Shown here one piece after another: positions 56,674 through 64,000 of a DNA stretch of 64,000 bases (position 1 is the first letter of the stretch; each line of letters starts with the position of its first letter). Source of the stretch: Burkholderia sp. 9120 (lineage in GTDB: Bacteria > Pseudomonadota > Gammaproteobacteria > Burkholderiales > Burkholderiaceae). A program made the translations under genes and the position numbers. Under the pieces are notes generated by a model. It worked only from the letters and a program-made list of their open reading frames with translations, was not told the DNA's origin and searched no databases. The stretch is from positions 2,418,001 through 2,482,000 of the forward strand of contig NZ_JQNA01000002.1 of assembly GCF_000745015.1 (NCBI RefSeq). Reading direction: 5' to 3'.

Positions 56674-57822
56674 ATGCAATTCGACAAGCGCGCCTGGCTC
56701 GACCGCATCAAGCAGATGTTCGCGGGCTTCGACCGCCCGCTCGCGTTGATCGTGTTCCTGCTGCTGTGCGTCGGCATCGTGACGCTGTACAGCGCGAGCC
56801 TCGACGTCCCCGGTCGCGTGGAAGACCAGTTGCGCAACATCCTGCTGACGTTCGTGCTGATGTGGGGGCTCGCCAATGTGCCACCCACCACGCTGCTGCG
56901 CTTCGCGGTTCCGCTCTATACGTTCGGGATCGCGTTACTCGTTGCGGTCGCGATGTTCGGTCTCACGCGTAAAGGCGCGAAGCGCTGGATCAACGTCGGC
57001 GTAGTGATCCAGCCGTCGGAAATCCTCAAAATCGCGACACCGCTAATGCTCGCCTGGTACTACCAGCGCCGCGAAGGCGTGATGCGCTGGTACGACTACC
57101 TGGTCGGCTTCGTGATCCTCGCGGTGCCGGTCGGTCTGATCGCCAAGCAGCCCGACCTCGGCACCGCCGTGCTGGTGTTCGCGGCCGGTTTCTTCGTGAT
57201 TTACTTCGCGGGCCTGAGTTTCAAGCTGATCGTGCCGGTGCTGGTGGCAGGGGTGATCGCGGTCGCCGCGATCGCGACGTTCCAGGACAAGATCTGTCAG
57301 CCCGAAGTGCAATGGCCGCTGATGCACGATTATCAGAAGCACCGCATCTGTACGCTGCTCGATCCGACTTCCGATCCGCTCGGCAAGGGCTTCCACACGA
57401 TCCAGGCGGTGATTGCGATCGGCTCCGGCGGACCGCTCGGCAAAGGCTGGCTGAAGGGCACGCAGGCGCATCTGGAGTTCATCCCCGAGAAGCACACCGA
57501 CTTTATCTTCGCGGTGTTTTCGGAGGAGTTCGGCCTGGCGGGCGGCGTCGTGCTGCTCACGCTTTACATGCTGCTGATAGCGCGCGGGCTGTATATCGCG
57601 GCCAATGGCGCGACGCTGTTCGGGCGATTACTCGCGGGCTCGCTGACCATGGCGTTCTTCACCTATGCGTTCGTCAATATCGGCATGGTCAGCGGTATCC
57701 TGCCGGTGGTCGGCGTGCCGTTGCCGTTCATGAGTTACGGCGGCACCGCACTGACCACGCTGGGGGTCGCGATCGGCCTCATCATGAGCATCGCGCGGCA
57801 GAAACGTTTGATGCAGAGTTAG
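56674..57822 (+). CDS. rodA: Rod shape-determining peptidoglycan glycosyltransferase RodA
   Basis: A 382-residue SEDS-family polymerase with about ten helices, partner of PBP2. KRWINVGVVIQPSEILKI, KQPDLGTAVLV and PEKHTDFIFAVFSEEFG (with the essential Asp region) are family signatures, and GVPLPFMSYGGTALTT lies near the end. TAAGGAGAAAGG directly follows mrdA and fixes the start. Last gene of the operon before a perfect terminator. Confidence 0.96.
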   Translation: MQFDKRAWLDRIKQMFAGFDRPLALIVFLLLCVGIVTLYSASLDVPGRVEDQLRNILLTFVLMWGLANVPPTTLLRFAVPLYTFGIALLVAVAMFGLTRKGAKRWINVGVVIQPSEILKIATPLMLAWYYQRREGVMRWYDYLVGFVILAVPVGLIAKQPDLGTAVLVFAAGFFVIYFAGLSFKLIVPVLVAGVIAVAAIATFQDKICQPEVQWPLMHDYQKHRICTLLDPTSDPLGKGFHTIQAVIAIGSGGPLGKGWLKGTQAHLEFIPEKHTDFIFAVFSEEFGLAGGVVLLTLYMLLIARGLYIAANGATLFGRLLAGSLTMAFFTYAFVNIGMVSGILPVVGVPLPFMSYGGTALTTLGVAIGLIMSIARQKRLMQS

Positions 57823-57851
57823 CGGCGCTTTTTCAGGCGACGTCGATTGAG

Positions 57852-57899
57852 AAAACAGAAGGGGCGCAGTTCACATTGAACTGCGCCCCTTCTGTTTTT
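57852..57899. terminator. Perfect 22-bp bidirectional terminator
   Basis: Bases 57852-57873 pair without mismatch with 57877-57898 around a CAT loop, with a GGGGCGCAG core and A4/T5 ends. It separates rodA from the convergent SEL1 gene. Confidence 0.96.
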
Positions 57900-57912
57900 A
57901 CCGCCTCAGTTG

Positions 57913-58626
57913 TTACTGCGGTTTCACTTCCTTCTGATCCCGCAACTGCGCGCTCAGCTGCTGATACTTGAGCCGCGCCGCCGGATCGCCTTGCGCCGCC
58001 GCCGCTGCGTAATACGCGCGCGCCACGTTCAGATTCTTCTCCACGCCATCGCCGCCGCGCTCATAGAACGAGCCGGCCACGTATTGCGCGGTCATGTCGC
58101 CCCCTTGCGCCGCCTTCTTGTACCAGACGAACGCCTGCTTGTTGTCGCGCTCGGTGCCGCGGCCATCGAGGAACTGGTTAGCCAGCGCCAGCTCCGCCTG
58201 CACGTGTCCCTGCTGCGCCGCTTTCAGGAACCAGCGGTGCGCTTCGACCGGATCGCGTCCGACGAACTCGCCATCGTCGTACATCTTGCCGTACACGTAT
58301 TGCGCGTGCGACATGTTGGCGTCGGCGGCTTTGCGGAGCCATTTCTTGCCTTCATCGACATTGGCTGTGGTGCCTTCGCCGTTGAGCAGCATCATCGCGT
58401 AGTTGAATTCGGCGAGCCGGCTGCCGCGCTCCGCGGCCTTGCGGAACTCGGTCAGCGCCGCGCCGAGATTGCCGGCGTTGTAATCGGCCACCGCGGTCTG
58501 CGTCTCCGGATCGCTCGACTTCACGGCGCCGTCCGCCGCATAGGCCGTCACGCTCACCGCGCCACTCATGATCAACGCCGCGCTCACTGCCCATTTCACG
58601 ACGACGCCTTGCACCTTCCCCTTCAT
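57913..58626 (-). CDS. SEL1-repeat protein, exported
   Basis: A 237-residue protein with a signal peptide (VKWAVSAALIMSGAVSVTAYA) followed by about five SEL1-type repeats (GNLGAALTEFRKAAERG, DEGKKWLRKAADANMSHAQYVYG, EAHRWFLKAAQQGHVQAELAL, and so on). SEL1 repeats mediate protein-protein contacts. Its start overlaps the aldolase stop by 4 bases, so the two are co-transcribed. Function unknown. Confidence 0.88.
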   Translation of the reverse strand: MKGKVQGVVVKWAVSAALIMSGAVSVTAYAADGAVKSSDPETQTAVADYNAGNLGAALTEFRKAAERGSRLAEFNYAMMLLNGEGTTANVDEGKKWLRKAADANMSHAQYVYGKMYDDGEFVGRDPVEAHRWFLKAAQQGHVQAELALANQFLDGRGTERDNKQAFVWYKKAAQGGDMTAQYVAGSFYERGGDGVEKNLNVARAYYAAAAAQGDPAARLKYQQLSAQLRDQKEVKPQ

Positions 58627-59405
58627 GACCTCACCTCCTGCAGCGCCTGGCGAGTCGCGCGCAACATCCAGATGACGTCGGCGGCCAGAGCGATAAATCG
58701 AAAACCCGCATCGCGATGCTGCTTCGCACTCGCGACGTCCATAGAGAAAATACCGGTCGCAATGCCGGCTTTGTCCGCGGCGCTGACGATACGCGCCATC
58801 GCCGCTTGCACGTCGCCGTGCTTCGAATCGCCGAGATGACCGAGGCTCGCGGCCAGATCGGCCGGCCCGACGAACAGACAATCGACGCCCGGCGTCGCCG
58901 CGATCTTTTCCACTTCCTGCAAGCCGCGCGCCGACTCGATCTGCACGATGGTCGCGATCTGCGCGTTGGCCGTCTGCACGTAATCGCGACGCATGCCGTA
59001 GCCCGCCGCGCGCACCACGCCGGCGACGCCGCGCTGACCGTCGAGCGCATCGGCGGTCGGATATTGGGTGAGACGCACGGCGTGCGCGGCCTCGTCGGCG
59101 GATTCGATATTCGGGAACATGAGCGTGCGCGCGCCGGCATCCAGCACGCGTTTGACGAGCCATGCCTCGCTGGCGGGCACCCGCACCACCGGCTCGCTCG
59201 GCAGATGCGCGGCGGCGATCGCGCGCAATTGCGACGCGACGTCGCCGCTGTCGTTCGGCGAATGCTCCATGTCGATCAGCAACCAGTCGTAGCCGGCGTG
59301 CGCGAGCGCTTCGGCGGCGGCGTCGCTACCAAGCGACAGCCATAAGCCGAACAGCGGATCGGTTTCCTTCAGACGTTGCTTGAGGGGATTGGTGAAGGTG
59401 CTCAT
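58623..59405 (-). CDS. HpcH/HpaI aldolase family protein
   Basis: A 260-residue class II pyruvate aldolase. The metal and substrate residues are visible: DMEHSPND, the Glu in VQIESARGL, and the Asp in FVGPADLAASLG. Family members cleave 4-hydroxy-2-oxo acids such as 4-hydroxy-2-oxoheptanedioate. There are no catabolic genes beside it, so the physiological substrate is unknown. Confidence 0.9.
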   Translation of the reverse strand: MSTFTNPLKQRLKETDPLFGLWLSLGSDAAAEALAHAGYDWLLIDMEHSPNDSGDVASQLRAIAAAHLPSEPVVRVPASEAWLVKRVLDAGARTLMFPNIESADEAAHAVRLTQYPTADALDGQRGVAGVVRAAGYGMRRDYVQTANAQIATIVQIESARGLQEVEKIAATPGVDCLFVGPADLAASLGHLGDSKHGDVQAAMARIVSAADKAGIATGIFSMDVASAKQHRDAGFRFIALAADVIWMLRATRQALQEVRS

Positions 59406-59659
59406 CGCCGTGCTCCATGGCGTCGACGGTGATCGGACACCTCGCCTGAAACGCGGGACGGCATGCTGGCCGTGTGGGCCAGAGAAAGACCGGGGCTTGC
59501 GTTCAGGCGCGGATGGCCTGCAAGCCTGTTGCGACGCAATGCGGTGACCGGCATGTCTCGCTCCGTGTGGTTATCGGAGCGATCATACCGTGACAATAAC
59601 GGGAGGGTTGGGGCGTCCCTAATAGGGACTTCCTTCAGGACGAAGGCGCCCCGGCGCGA

Positions 59660-60106
59660 TCAGTCGCGGACCACGTCGGCCCAGCAATTCGGCGTCTCGT
59701 ACAGACGCAGCTTGTGCAGCCGCAGGTTCACGCCGTAGTGCGCGTCGTAGACGTTCGCAAGGATGTTAAACGCGACGGCGGCCAGATTTTCCACCGTGGG
59801 AATGCGGTCGAGCACCACGGTCTTATGACCGGCCATGGTTTCCAGAAAGCCGCGCACTTGCGTGTCGCCTTCGAAGACCAGGAACGCGTGGTCCCACTTG
59901 TCGACCAGATGCTCGTTGGCGAGCGACTTCACGTCGGCGAAGTCCATCACCATGCCGCGATCGGGCGCGCCTTCGGTGTCGACCAGATCGCCTTGCAGCG
60001 TGATTTCGAGCACATAGCGATGGCCGTGCAGATTACGGCACTGGCTGCGGTGGTCGGGGATGCGGTGACCCGCGTCGAATTCGAGTTTTCGTGTAATCGT
60101 CAGCAC
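59660..60106 (-). CDS. queD: 6-carboxy-5,6,7,8-tetrahydropterin synthase QueD
   Basis: A 148-residue enzyme converting dihydroneopterin triphosphate to 6-carboxytetrahydropterin in queuosine synthesis. The zinc ligands His14, His27 and His29 and the catalytic Cys23 are visible in DAGHRIPDHRSQCRNLHGHR. GTG start, six bases after the queE stop. Confidence 0.93.
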   Translation of the reverse strand: MLTITRKLEFDAGHRIPDHRSQCRNLHGHRYVLEITLQGDLVDTEGAPDRGMVMDFADVKSLANEHLVDKWDHAFLVFEGDTQVRGFLETMAGHKTVVLDRIPTVENLAAVAFNILANVYDAHYGVNLRLHKLRLYETPNCWADVVRD

Positions 60107-60112
60107 GGCAAA

Positions 60113-60745
60113 TCAGGGAATGTTCAGATACTTGTGGGTCTGCATCGACAGGCGCCATTGCGGATGGCGTTTGCACCAGTCGATCGCGAGCTTCGTGTTG
60201 AGATCGCGCGACGGACCGTCCATCGGCTGGACGAGGAAATACTCGAAGTCGAGCTTCGCGTAGTCGGACAAGCGCTGGTTGTCCTGTGGAATCACGACCT
60301 TCAGTTCGTTGCCTTTGGTCACGACGAGCGGCGCGTCGGCCTTCGGGCTCACGCAGATCCAGTCGATCGTCTCGAGCACCGGCAGCGAGCCGTTGGTTTC
60401 AATGGCGATTTCGAAGCCGGCGGCATGCAGCGCATCGACCAGCGGCGGATCGATCTGCAGCATCGGCTCGCCGCCCGTGCACACCACGAAACGCTCGCCT
60501 TCACCTTCCGGCCATTGTGACGCGATCATCTGCACCAGCTCTTCAGGCGTGCGGTACTTGCCGCCGTTCTCGCCATCCGTGCCGACAAAATCCGTATCGC
60601 AGAAGCGGCACACCGCGTCAGCGCGATCTTCTTCGCGACCCGACCACAGATTGCAGCCGGCGAACCGGCAGAACACGGCCGGACGCCCGGCATTCGCGCC
60701 CTCGCCTTGCAATGTGTAGAAGATTTCCTTGACCGCGTACGTCAT
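60113..60745 (-). CDS. queE: 7-carboxy-7-deazaguanine synthase QueE
   Basis: A 210-residue radical SAM enzyme performing the ring contraction that gives 7-carboxy-7-deazaguanine. The cluster ligands are Cys31, Cys46 and Cys49, a CX14CX2C motif instead of the usual CX3CX2C, as known for the structurally studied Burkholderia QueE. GEPMLQIDP is the SAM-binding GGEP-type region. Confidence 0.94.
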   Translation of the reverse strand: MTYAVKEIFYTLQGEGANAGRPAVFCRFAGCNLWSGREEDRADAVCRFCDTDFVGTDGENGGKYRTPEELVQMIASQWPEGEGERFVVCTGGEPMLQIDPPLVDALHAAGFEIAIETNGSLPVLETIDWICVSPKADAPLVVTKGNELKVVIPQDNQRLSDYAKLDFEYFLVQPMDGPSRDLNTKLAIDWCKRHPQWRLSMQTHKYLNIP

Positions 60746-60881
60746 GCTGCTTTCTGCCTTTGTGTTCCTGAAAATGGTTGCCTGAATTGCGGTGCTGCGT
60801 CACTGCGATGCTGGGTGCTACCTTGGCGTTGGCGCGTCGTGCTGCCGACGCGCCGACCCTCAAGCCATCGACATCAACGTA

Positions 60882-61616
60882 TCAAACCGGCGGCTCGGTG
60901 ACCTTCTCGCCAGACAGATACGCTTCATACCCACGCTTGCGCAGACGGCACGCCGGGCACTCGCCACAGCCGAAACCCCACGCGTGCAATTCGGAGCGTT
61001 CGCCGACGTAGCAGGTATGCGTTTCGACGCGCACCAGCTCGACCAGTTCGTCACCGCCCAGCTCATGCGCGAGGCGCCATGTGTCGGCCTTGTCGAGCCA
61101 CATCAACGGCGTTTCGAGCAGGAAACGCGTGTCCATACCGAGGTTCAACGCGACCTGCAACGCCTTCATCGTGTCGTCGCGGCAATCGGGATAGCCCGAG
61201 AAATCCGTCTCGCACATGCCGCCCACCAGCACTTGCAAACCGCGCCGATAAGCAATGGCCGCGGCGATGGTCATGAACATCAGATTGCGGCCCGGCACGA
61301 ACGTGTTCGGCAAGCCGTTGGCCGTGGCTTCGATCTCGATCTCGCGCGTCATGGCGGTATCGCTGATCGAACCGAGCACCGACAGGTCGATCATGTGATC
61401 GTCGCCGAGGCGGTCGGCCCATGCCGGAAATGCGCGCATGACAGCGTCGCGAAATCCTTCCCGGCATTCGAGCTCGACGCGATGCCGCTGACCGTAATCG
61501 AAGCCGAGCGTCTCGACCGTGTCGTAGCGTTCGAGTGCCCAGGCGAGGCACGTGGCGGAATCCTGGCCGCCGGAAAACAGCACCAGAGCGCTACGTTTAG
61601 CGTCTTTGCGGATCAC
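60882..61616 (-). CDS. queC: 7-cyano-7-deazaguanine synthase QueC
   Basis: A 244-residue ATP-dependent amide synthase making preQ0. The PP-loop SGGQDS is at residues 15-20, and zinc cysteines lie near the C-terminus ([11 protein letters not shown]). The GTG at 61616 ([12 protein letters not shown]) has CGGAG upstream; the frame continues 28 codons further without family character. First gene of queC-queE-queD. Confidence 0.95.
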   Translation of the reverse strand: MIRKDAKRSALVLFSGGQDSATCLAWALERYDTVETLGFDYGQRHRVELECREGFRDAVMRAFPAWADRLGDDHMIDLSVLGSISDTAMTREIEIEATANGLPNTFVPGRNLMFMTIAAAIAYRRGLQVLVGGMCETDFSGYPDCRDDTMKALQVALNLGMDTRFLLETPLMWLDKADTWRLAHELGGDELVELVRVETHTCYVGERSELHAWGFGCGECPACRLRKRGYEAYLSGEKVTEPPV

Positions 61617-62009
61617 CGTGAAACTCCGTGAATGATGAGTGCCACGTCGCGCTGCGCGAGGTGCGCCATGCAAGCAACGCGGCGCGACGCGTGCCGGCAC
61701 TGTTGCCGGCCCAAAGCAGTATAGGCGGCGCCTTCCGCATGCAGAGTCGCTGGGCGCTTATACCGTTAATCGTCGGGCGAAGGATTCGGCGGGTGTCGGC
61801 TTTGCGTTGGCGGCTCGGCCGCGCGGCAGTCAGGCCGCGATCCACGCGACGCACTGATCGTGCAAGTCCTTGAACTGGCGCGATTTTATCACGCGATGCC
61901 AAACCTCGCCGCGCGCCTGCCGGTGCATCGGAGCGGCAGGCCGAAGCAACGAGTGCCCGTCAGAAAAGGAAAAGCCCCAGGAATCTTGCGATTTCCTGGG
62001 GCTGAATCC
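61617..62009. other. Intergenic region between queC and tRNA-Phe
   Basis: 393 bases; apart from the tRNA terminator I see no gene. TATACT (61718-61723) and TATAAG (61757-61762) on the minus strand are -10-like but lack good -35 partners. I found no preQ1 riboswitch pattern. Confidence 0.45.
61960..62003 (-). terminator. Intrinsic terminator of tRNA-Phe
   Basis: AGCCCCAGGAA (61973-61983) and TTCCTGGGGCT (61993-62003) form a perfect 11-base stem; on the minus strand it is followed by a T-rich tract. It lies 6 bases after the tRNA 3' end. Confidence 0.88.
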
Positions 62010-62085
62010 TGGTGGCCTGGGACGGAATCGAACCATCGACACGCGGATTTTCAATCCGCTGCTCTACCAACTGAGCTACCGGGCC
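62010..62085 (-). tRNA. tRNA-Phe (anticodon GAA)
   Basis: A 76-nt cloverleaf with encoded CCA. D arm GCTC...GAGC, anticodon stem GCGGA/TCCGC with loop TTGAAAA (anticodon GAA), T loop TTCGATT. The acceptor stem GGCCCGG/CCAGGCC pairs at six of seven positions; position 5 to 68 is C-A. A promoter and a terminator flank it. Confidence 0.97.
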
Positions 62086-62098
62086 AACGAAGAACGAA

Positions 62099-62127
62099 AT
62101 AATATCAAAGGGTCAGCAGCAGGGCAA
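62099..62127 (-). promoter_or_regulatory. Promoter of tRNA-Phe
   Basis: On the minus strand TTGCCC (62122-62127) and TATTAT (62099-62104) are separated by exactly 17 bases, giving 4 of 6 and 5 of 6 matches to sigma-70 elements, just upstream of the tRNA. Confidence 0.65.
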
Positions 62128-62181
62128 GCCCCTTCTCGAAAAAATCTACACGGATCGCGTTTATCGCGCCGCGCGCGGGAT

Positions 62182-62871
62182 TCATTCGCCTTTGTTCTTG
62201 CCGAGATCGACGCCGAGCTGCTTGAGCTTGCGATACAGGTGCGTACGCTCGAGCCCGGTCTTCTCCGCGACGCGCGTCATGCTGCCGTTCTCACGCGCGA
62301 GGTGATACTCGAAGTACGCGCGCTCGAACGCGTCGCGTGCGTCGCGCAGCGGAATGTCGAACGAGATCGAGGCGGTTTGCGCAGCCAGCGCGCCGCTGCC
62401 CATGCCGTCGGTGGAGAGCATCGGCAACGCGGCCGCCGAGGCCACCGCCGACGCACTGACCGGCAGCGCCGGTTTGGCCGCCGCACCGCCCGGCGCACCC
62501 GCTGCATTGCCGCGCGCGAGGCCCTGCTCGACCGCCTTCAGCAGCTTCTGCAACGCGATCGGCTTCTCGAGAAAATTGAGTGCGCCGATCTTGGTCGCTT
62601 CGACTGCGGTATCGATCGTGGCGTGACCGGACATCATGATCACCGGCATGGTCAACTGACCTTGCGCGGCCCATTCCTTGAGCAAGGTCACGCCGTCGGT
62701 GTCGGGCATCCAGATGTCGAGCAGCACCAGATCCGGCGCCTGACGCAAACGGAATTCGCGCGCTTCCTGCGCGTTTTCCGCGGCCTCCACGACATGCCCT
62801 TCGTCGCTCAGGATCTCCGAGAGCAATTCCCGGATGCCCATTTCATCATCTACCACCAGGATGGTTGCCAT
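62182..62871 (-). CDS. NtrX-like response regulator without AAA+ domain
   Basis: A 229-residue regulator. The receiver domain (residues 1-120) has the acidic pair at 8-9, phospho-acceptor Asp52 (LLDIWMPDTDG) and Lys in EKPIAL. An Ala/Gly-rich linker (about 121-175) leads to a Fis-type HTH (MTRVAEKTGLERTHLYRKLKQLG). Full NtrX proteins carry a sigma-54 AAA+ domain between these parts; here it is absent. The start ATG directly follows the kinase stop, so the pair is coupled. Confidence 0.9.
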   Translation of the reverse strand: MATILVVDDEMGIRELLSEILSDEGHVVEAAENAQEAREFRLRQAPDLVLLDIWMPDTDGVTLLKEWAAQGQLTMPVIMMSGHATIDTAVEATKIGALNFLEKPIALQKLLKAVEQGLARGNAAGAPGGAAAKPALPVSASAVASAAALPMLSTDGMGSGALAAQTASISFDIPLRDARDAFERAYFEYHLARENGSMTRVAEKTGLERTHLYRKLKQLGVDLGKNKGE

Positions 62872-64000
62872 TTACGCTGCCCTTGTCTGCACTGTTGCTT
62901 TTGTCTTTCCCTGCGACGCACCACCGTGCGCCGGACGCGGCCCGGCTCCGGGCGCCGCGGCGTCGTCTGCCAACTGAAGGAAGAGGATCGATATCTGCGC
63001 GCCTTCGATCACGTCGCCCGCTTTCATGCGATTGCGAATGTCGATGCGCGCGCCGTGTTCGTCGACGATCTTCTTGACCATCGCAAGACCCAGACCCGTA
63101 CCTTTGGCCTTGGTCGTCACGTAAGGTTCGAATGCCCGTGTGAGGATACGCGCGGGGAAGCCCGGTCCGTTATCCGACACGGTCAGACGCACCGCGACAT
63201 GGACTTTGCCTTCCGCGTCGGGGTCTCCGTATTCTACTGTCCTCGTTTCGAGCAAGACACGTGGATGCTCGAGTTCGGCTACCGCATCCTGCGCGTTCTG
63301 CAGCAGGTTGTGAATCACCTGGCGCAATTGCGTCGCGTCGCCGCGGATCGCCGGCAAAGTTGCGAGCTCCACCTGGATCGCGCCCTTGCCTTCTTCGATA
63401 CCGTACAGCGTCAGCACTTCGCTGACCAGTTCGTTCAACTGCAAATGCGCGAGCACCGCCGGCGGCGTGCGCGCGTAGTCGCGGAAATTGTCGACCATCT
63501 GCTTCATCGCGGCGACCTGGTTGACGATCGTGGTCGCGCCGCGCTTCAACACGTCTGCATCCGACGGCGACAGCTTGTCCGCGAGCTTCATCTGCAAACG
63601 CTCGGCGGAGAGCTGGATCGGCGTGAGCGGATTCTTGATCTCGTGCGCGAGGCGCCGCGCGACTTCGCCCCATGCGATCGATCGCTGGGCGGAGATCACG
63701 TCGGAGATATCGTCGAACACGACCACGTAGCCCGAGGTCTGCATGTCTTCGGCGTCGCGGTCGGTGGCGGAGACGAGACGCGCGCCGCGCACCAGCAAGG
63801 TCAACGGTTCGGTTTCGCCCGGCACCTGAATCGAGAACTGCTGCTGCCAATGACCGCGGTCGTCGTGACCGTCGCCGCTGGCCGCTTCGCGATCGGCGAA
63901 CGCCTTGCGCACCATGCCGCCGAATTCGCTCAACACGCCGATCTGATCGAGCGCGGAACCCATGGTCGCCTGGAACGGCTGACGGAAAATCCGCTCGGCG
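62872..64000 (-). CDS. NtrY-like sensor histidine kinase, N-terminal part beyond window
   Basis: The C-terminal 376 residues of a membrane histidine kinase; the frame runs open to the right edge, so the ATG at 63963 is internal. Visible are the end of a PAS-like domain (GYVVVFDDISDVISAQR), the H-box VARRLAHEIKNPLTPIQLS, the N-box HNLLQNAQDAV, DNGPGFP and GTGLGLAMVKKIV. The H-box with IKNPLTPIQLSAERL is typical of NtrY. Partner of the regulator immediately downstream. Confidence 0.93.
   Translation of the reverse strand, partial: AERIFRQPFQATMGSALDQIGVLSEFGGMVRKAFADREAASGDGHDDRGHWQQQFSIQVPGETEPLTLLVRGARLVSATDRDAEDMQTSGYVVVFDDISDVISAQRSIAWGEVARRLAHEIKNPLTPIQLSAERLQMKLADKLSPSDADVLKRGATTIVNQVAAMKQMVDNFRDYARTPPAVLAHLQLNELVSEVLTLYGIEEGKGAIQVELATLPAIRGDATQLRQVIHNLLQNAQDAVAELEHPRVLLETRTVEYGDPDAEGKVHVAVRLTVSDNGPGFPARILTRAFEPYVTTKAKGTGLGLAMVKKIVDEHGARIDIRNRMKAGDVIEGAQISILFLQLADDAAAPGAGPRPAHGGASQGKTKATVQTRAA

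Noticed and set aside
61617..61860. Possible preQ1 riboswitch before queC
   Set aside because: No recognisable preQ1 stem and A-rich tail could be found on the minus strand.

Overview
The window is GC-rich, densely coded bacterial chromosome with no rRNA, IS element, prophage or CRISPR array. The gene content and order (cobW-dksA-hslVU, dapF-DUF484-xerC, argB-HAD-slmA, metX-metW-ampG, gatCAB divergent from mreBCD-mrdA-rodA, queC-queE-queD) are those I associate with a main chromosome of Burkholderia/Paraburkholderia. The genus is an inference from gene order and protein resemblance; no search was run.

Layout. 1-6385: cox-type cluster of the xanthine dehydrogenase family (large subunit cut by the left edge, FAD subunit, MoxR ATPase, VWA protein, CoxG-like SRPBCC protein, XdhC/CoxI-like factor); the large subunit carries AYRGAGR, not the CO-oxidiser signature AYxCSFR. 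6386-11383: PepSY membrane protein, DUF3857/transglutaminase-like secreted protein, SrkA-type kinase and a small conserved protein. 11384-18938: RND efflux operon in the unusual order permease-adaptor-outer membrane factor, then an MFS carrier. 18939-22836: small membrane proteins, a YghZ-type aldo/keto reductase, a PhyH dioxygenase and a small basic protein. 22937-24404: metK with a structured leader. 24405-29260: lpxL, dapF, DUF484, xerC, rlmI. 29472-33897: CobW GTPase, dksA, hslVU. 34039-38026: RegB/RegA-type redox two-component pair, a TPR-glycosyltransferase-like protein and a CWC cysteine-rich protein. 38265-45779: argB, pyrimidine 5'-nucleotidase, slmA, metX-metW, ampG and an M48 protease. 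45789-50959 (minus): exonuclease III, PPK2 and gatCAB. 51337-57822: the rod-shape operon mreBCD-mrdA-rodA, closed by a perfect 22-bp hairpin. 57913-61616 (minus): SEL1 protein, HpaI-type aldolase and the queuosine precursor genes queC-queE-queD. 62010-62085: tRNA-Phe. 62182-64000: an NtrX-like regulator lacking the AAA+ domain and its NtrY-like kinase, cut by the right edge.

The strongest non-coding signals concern methionine and S-adenosylmethionine (SAM) metabolism. A SAM-II-like pseudoknot with an extra hairpin lies upstream of metX, followed by a hairpin over the metX ribosome binding site. Separately, the metK leader has two strong hairpins and a 9-nt direct repeat that allows alternative pairing. 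I did not recognise the metK leader as a known riboswitch class. I see no obviously new defence or biosynthetic system.
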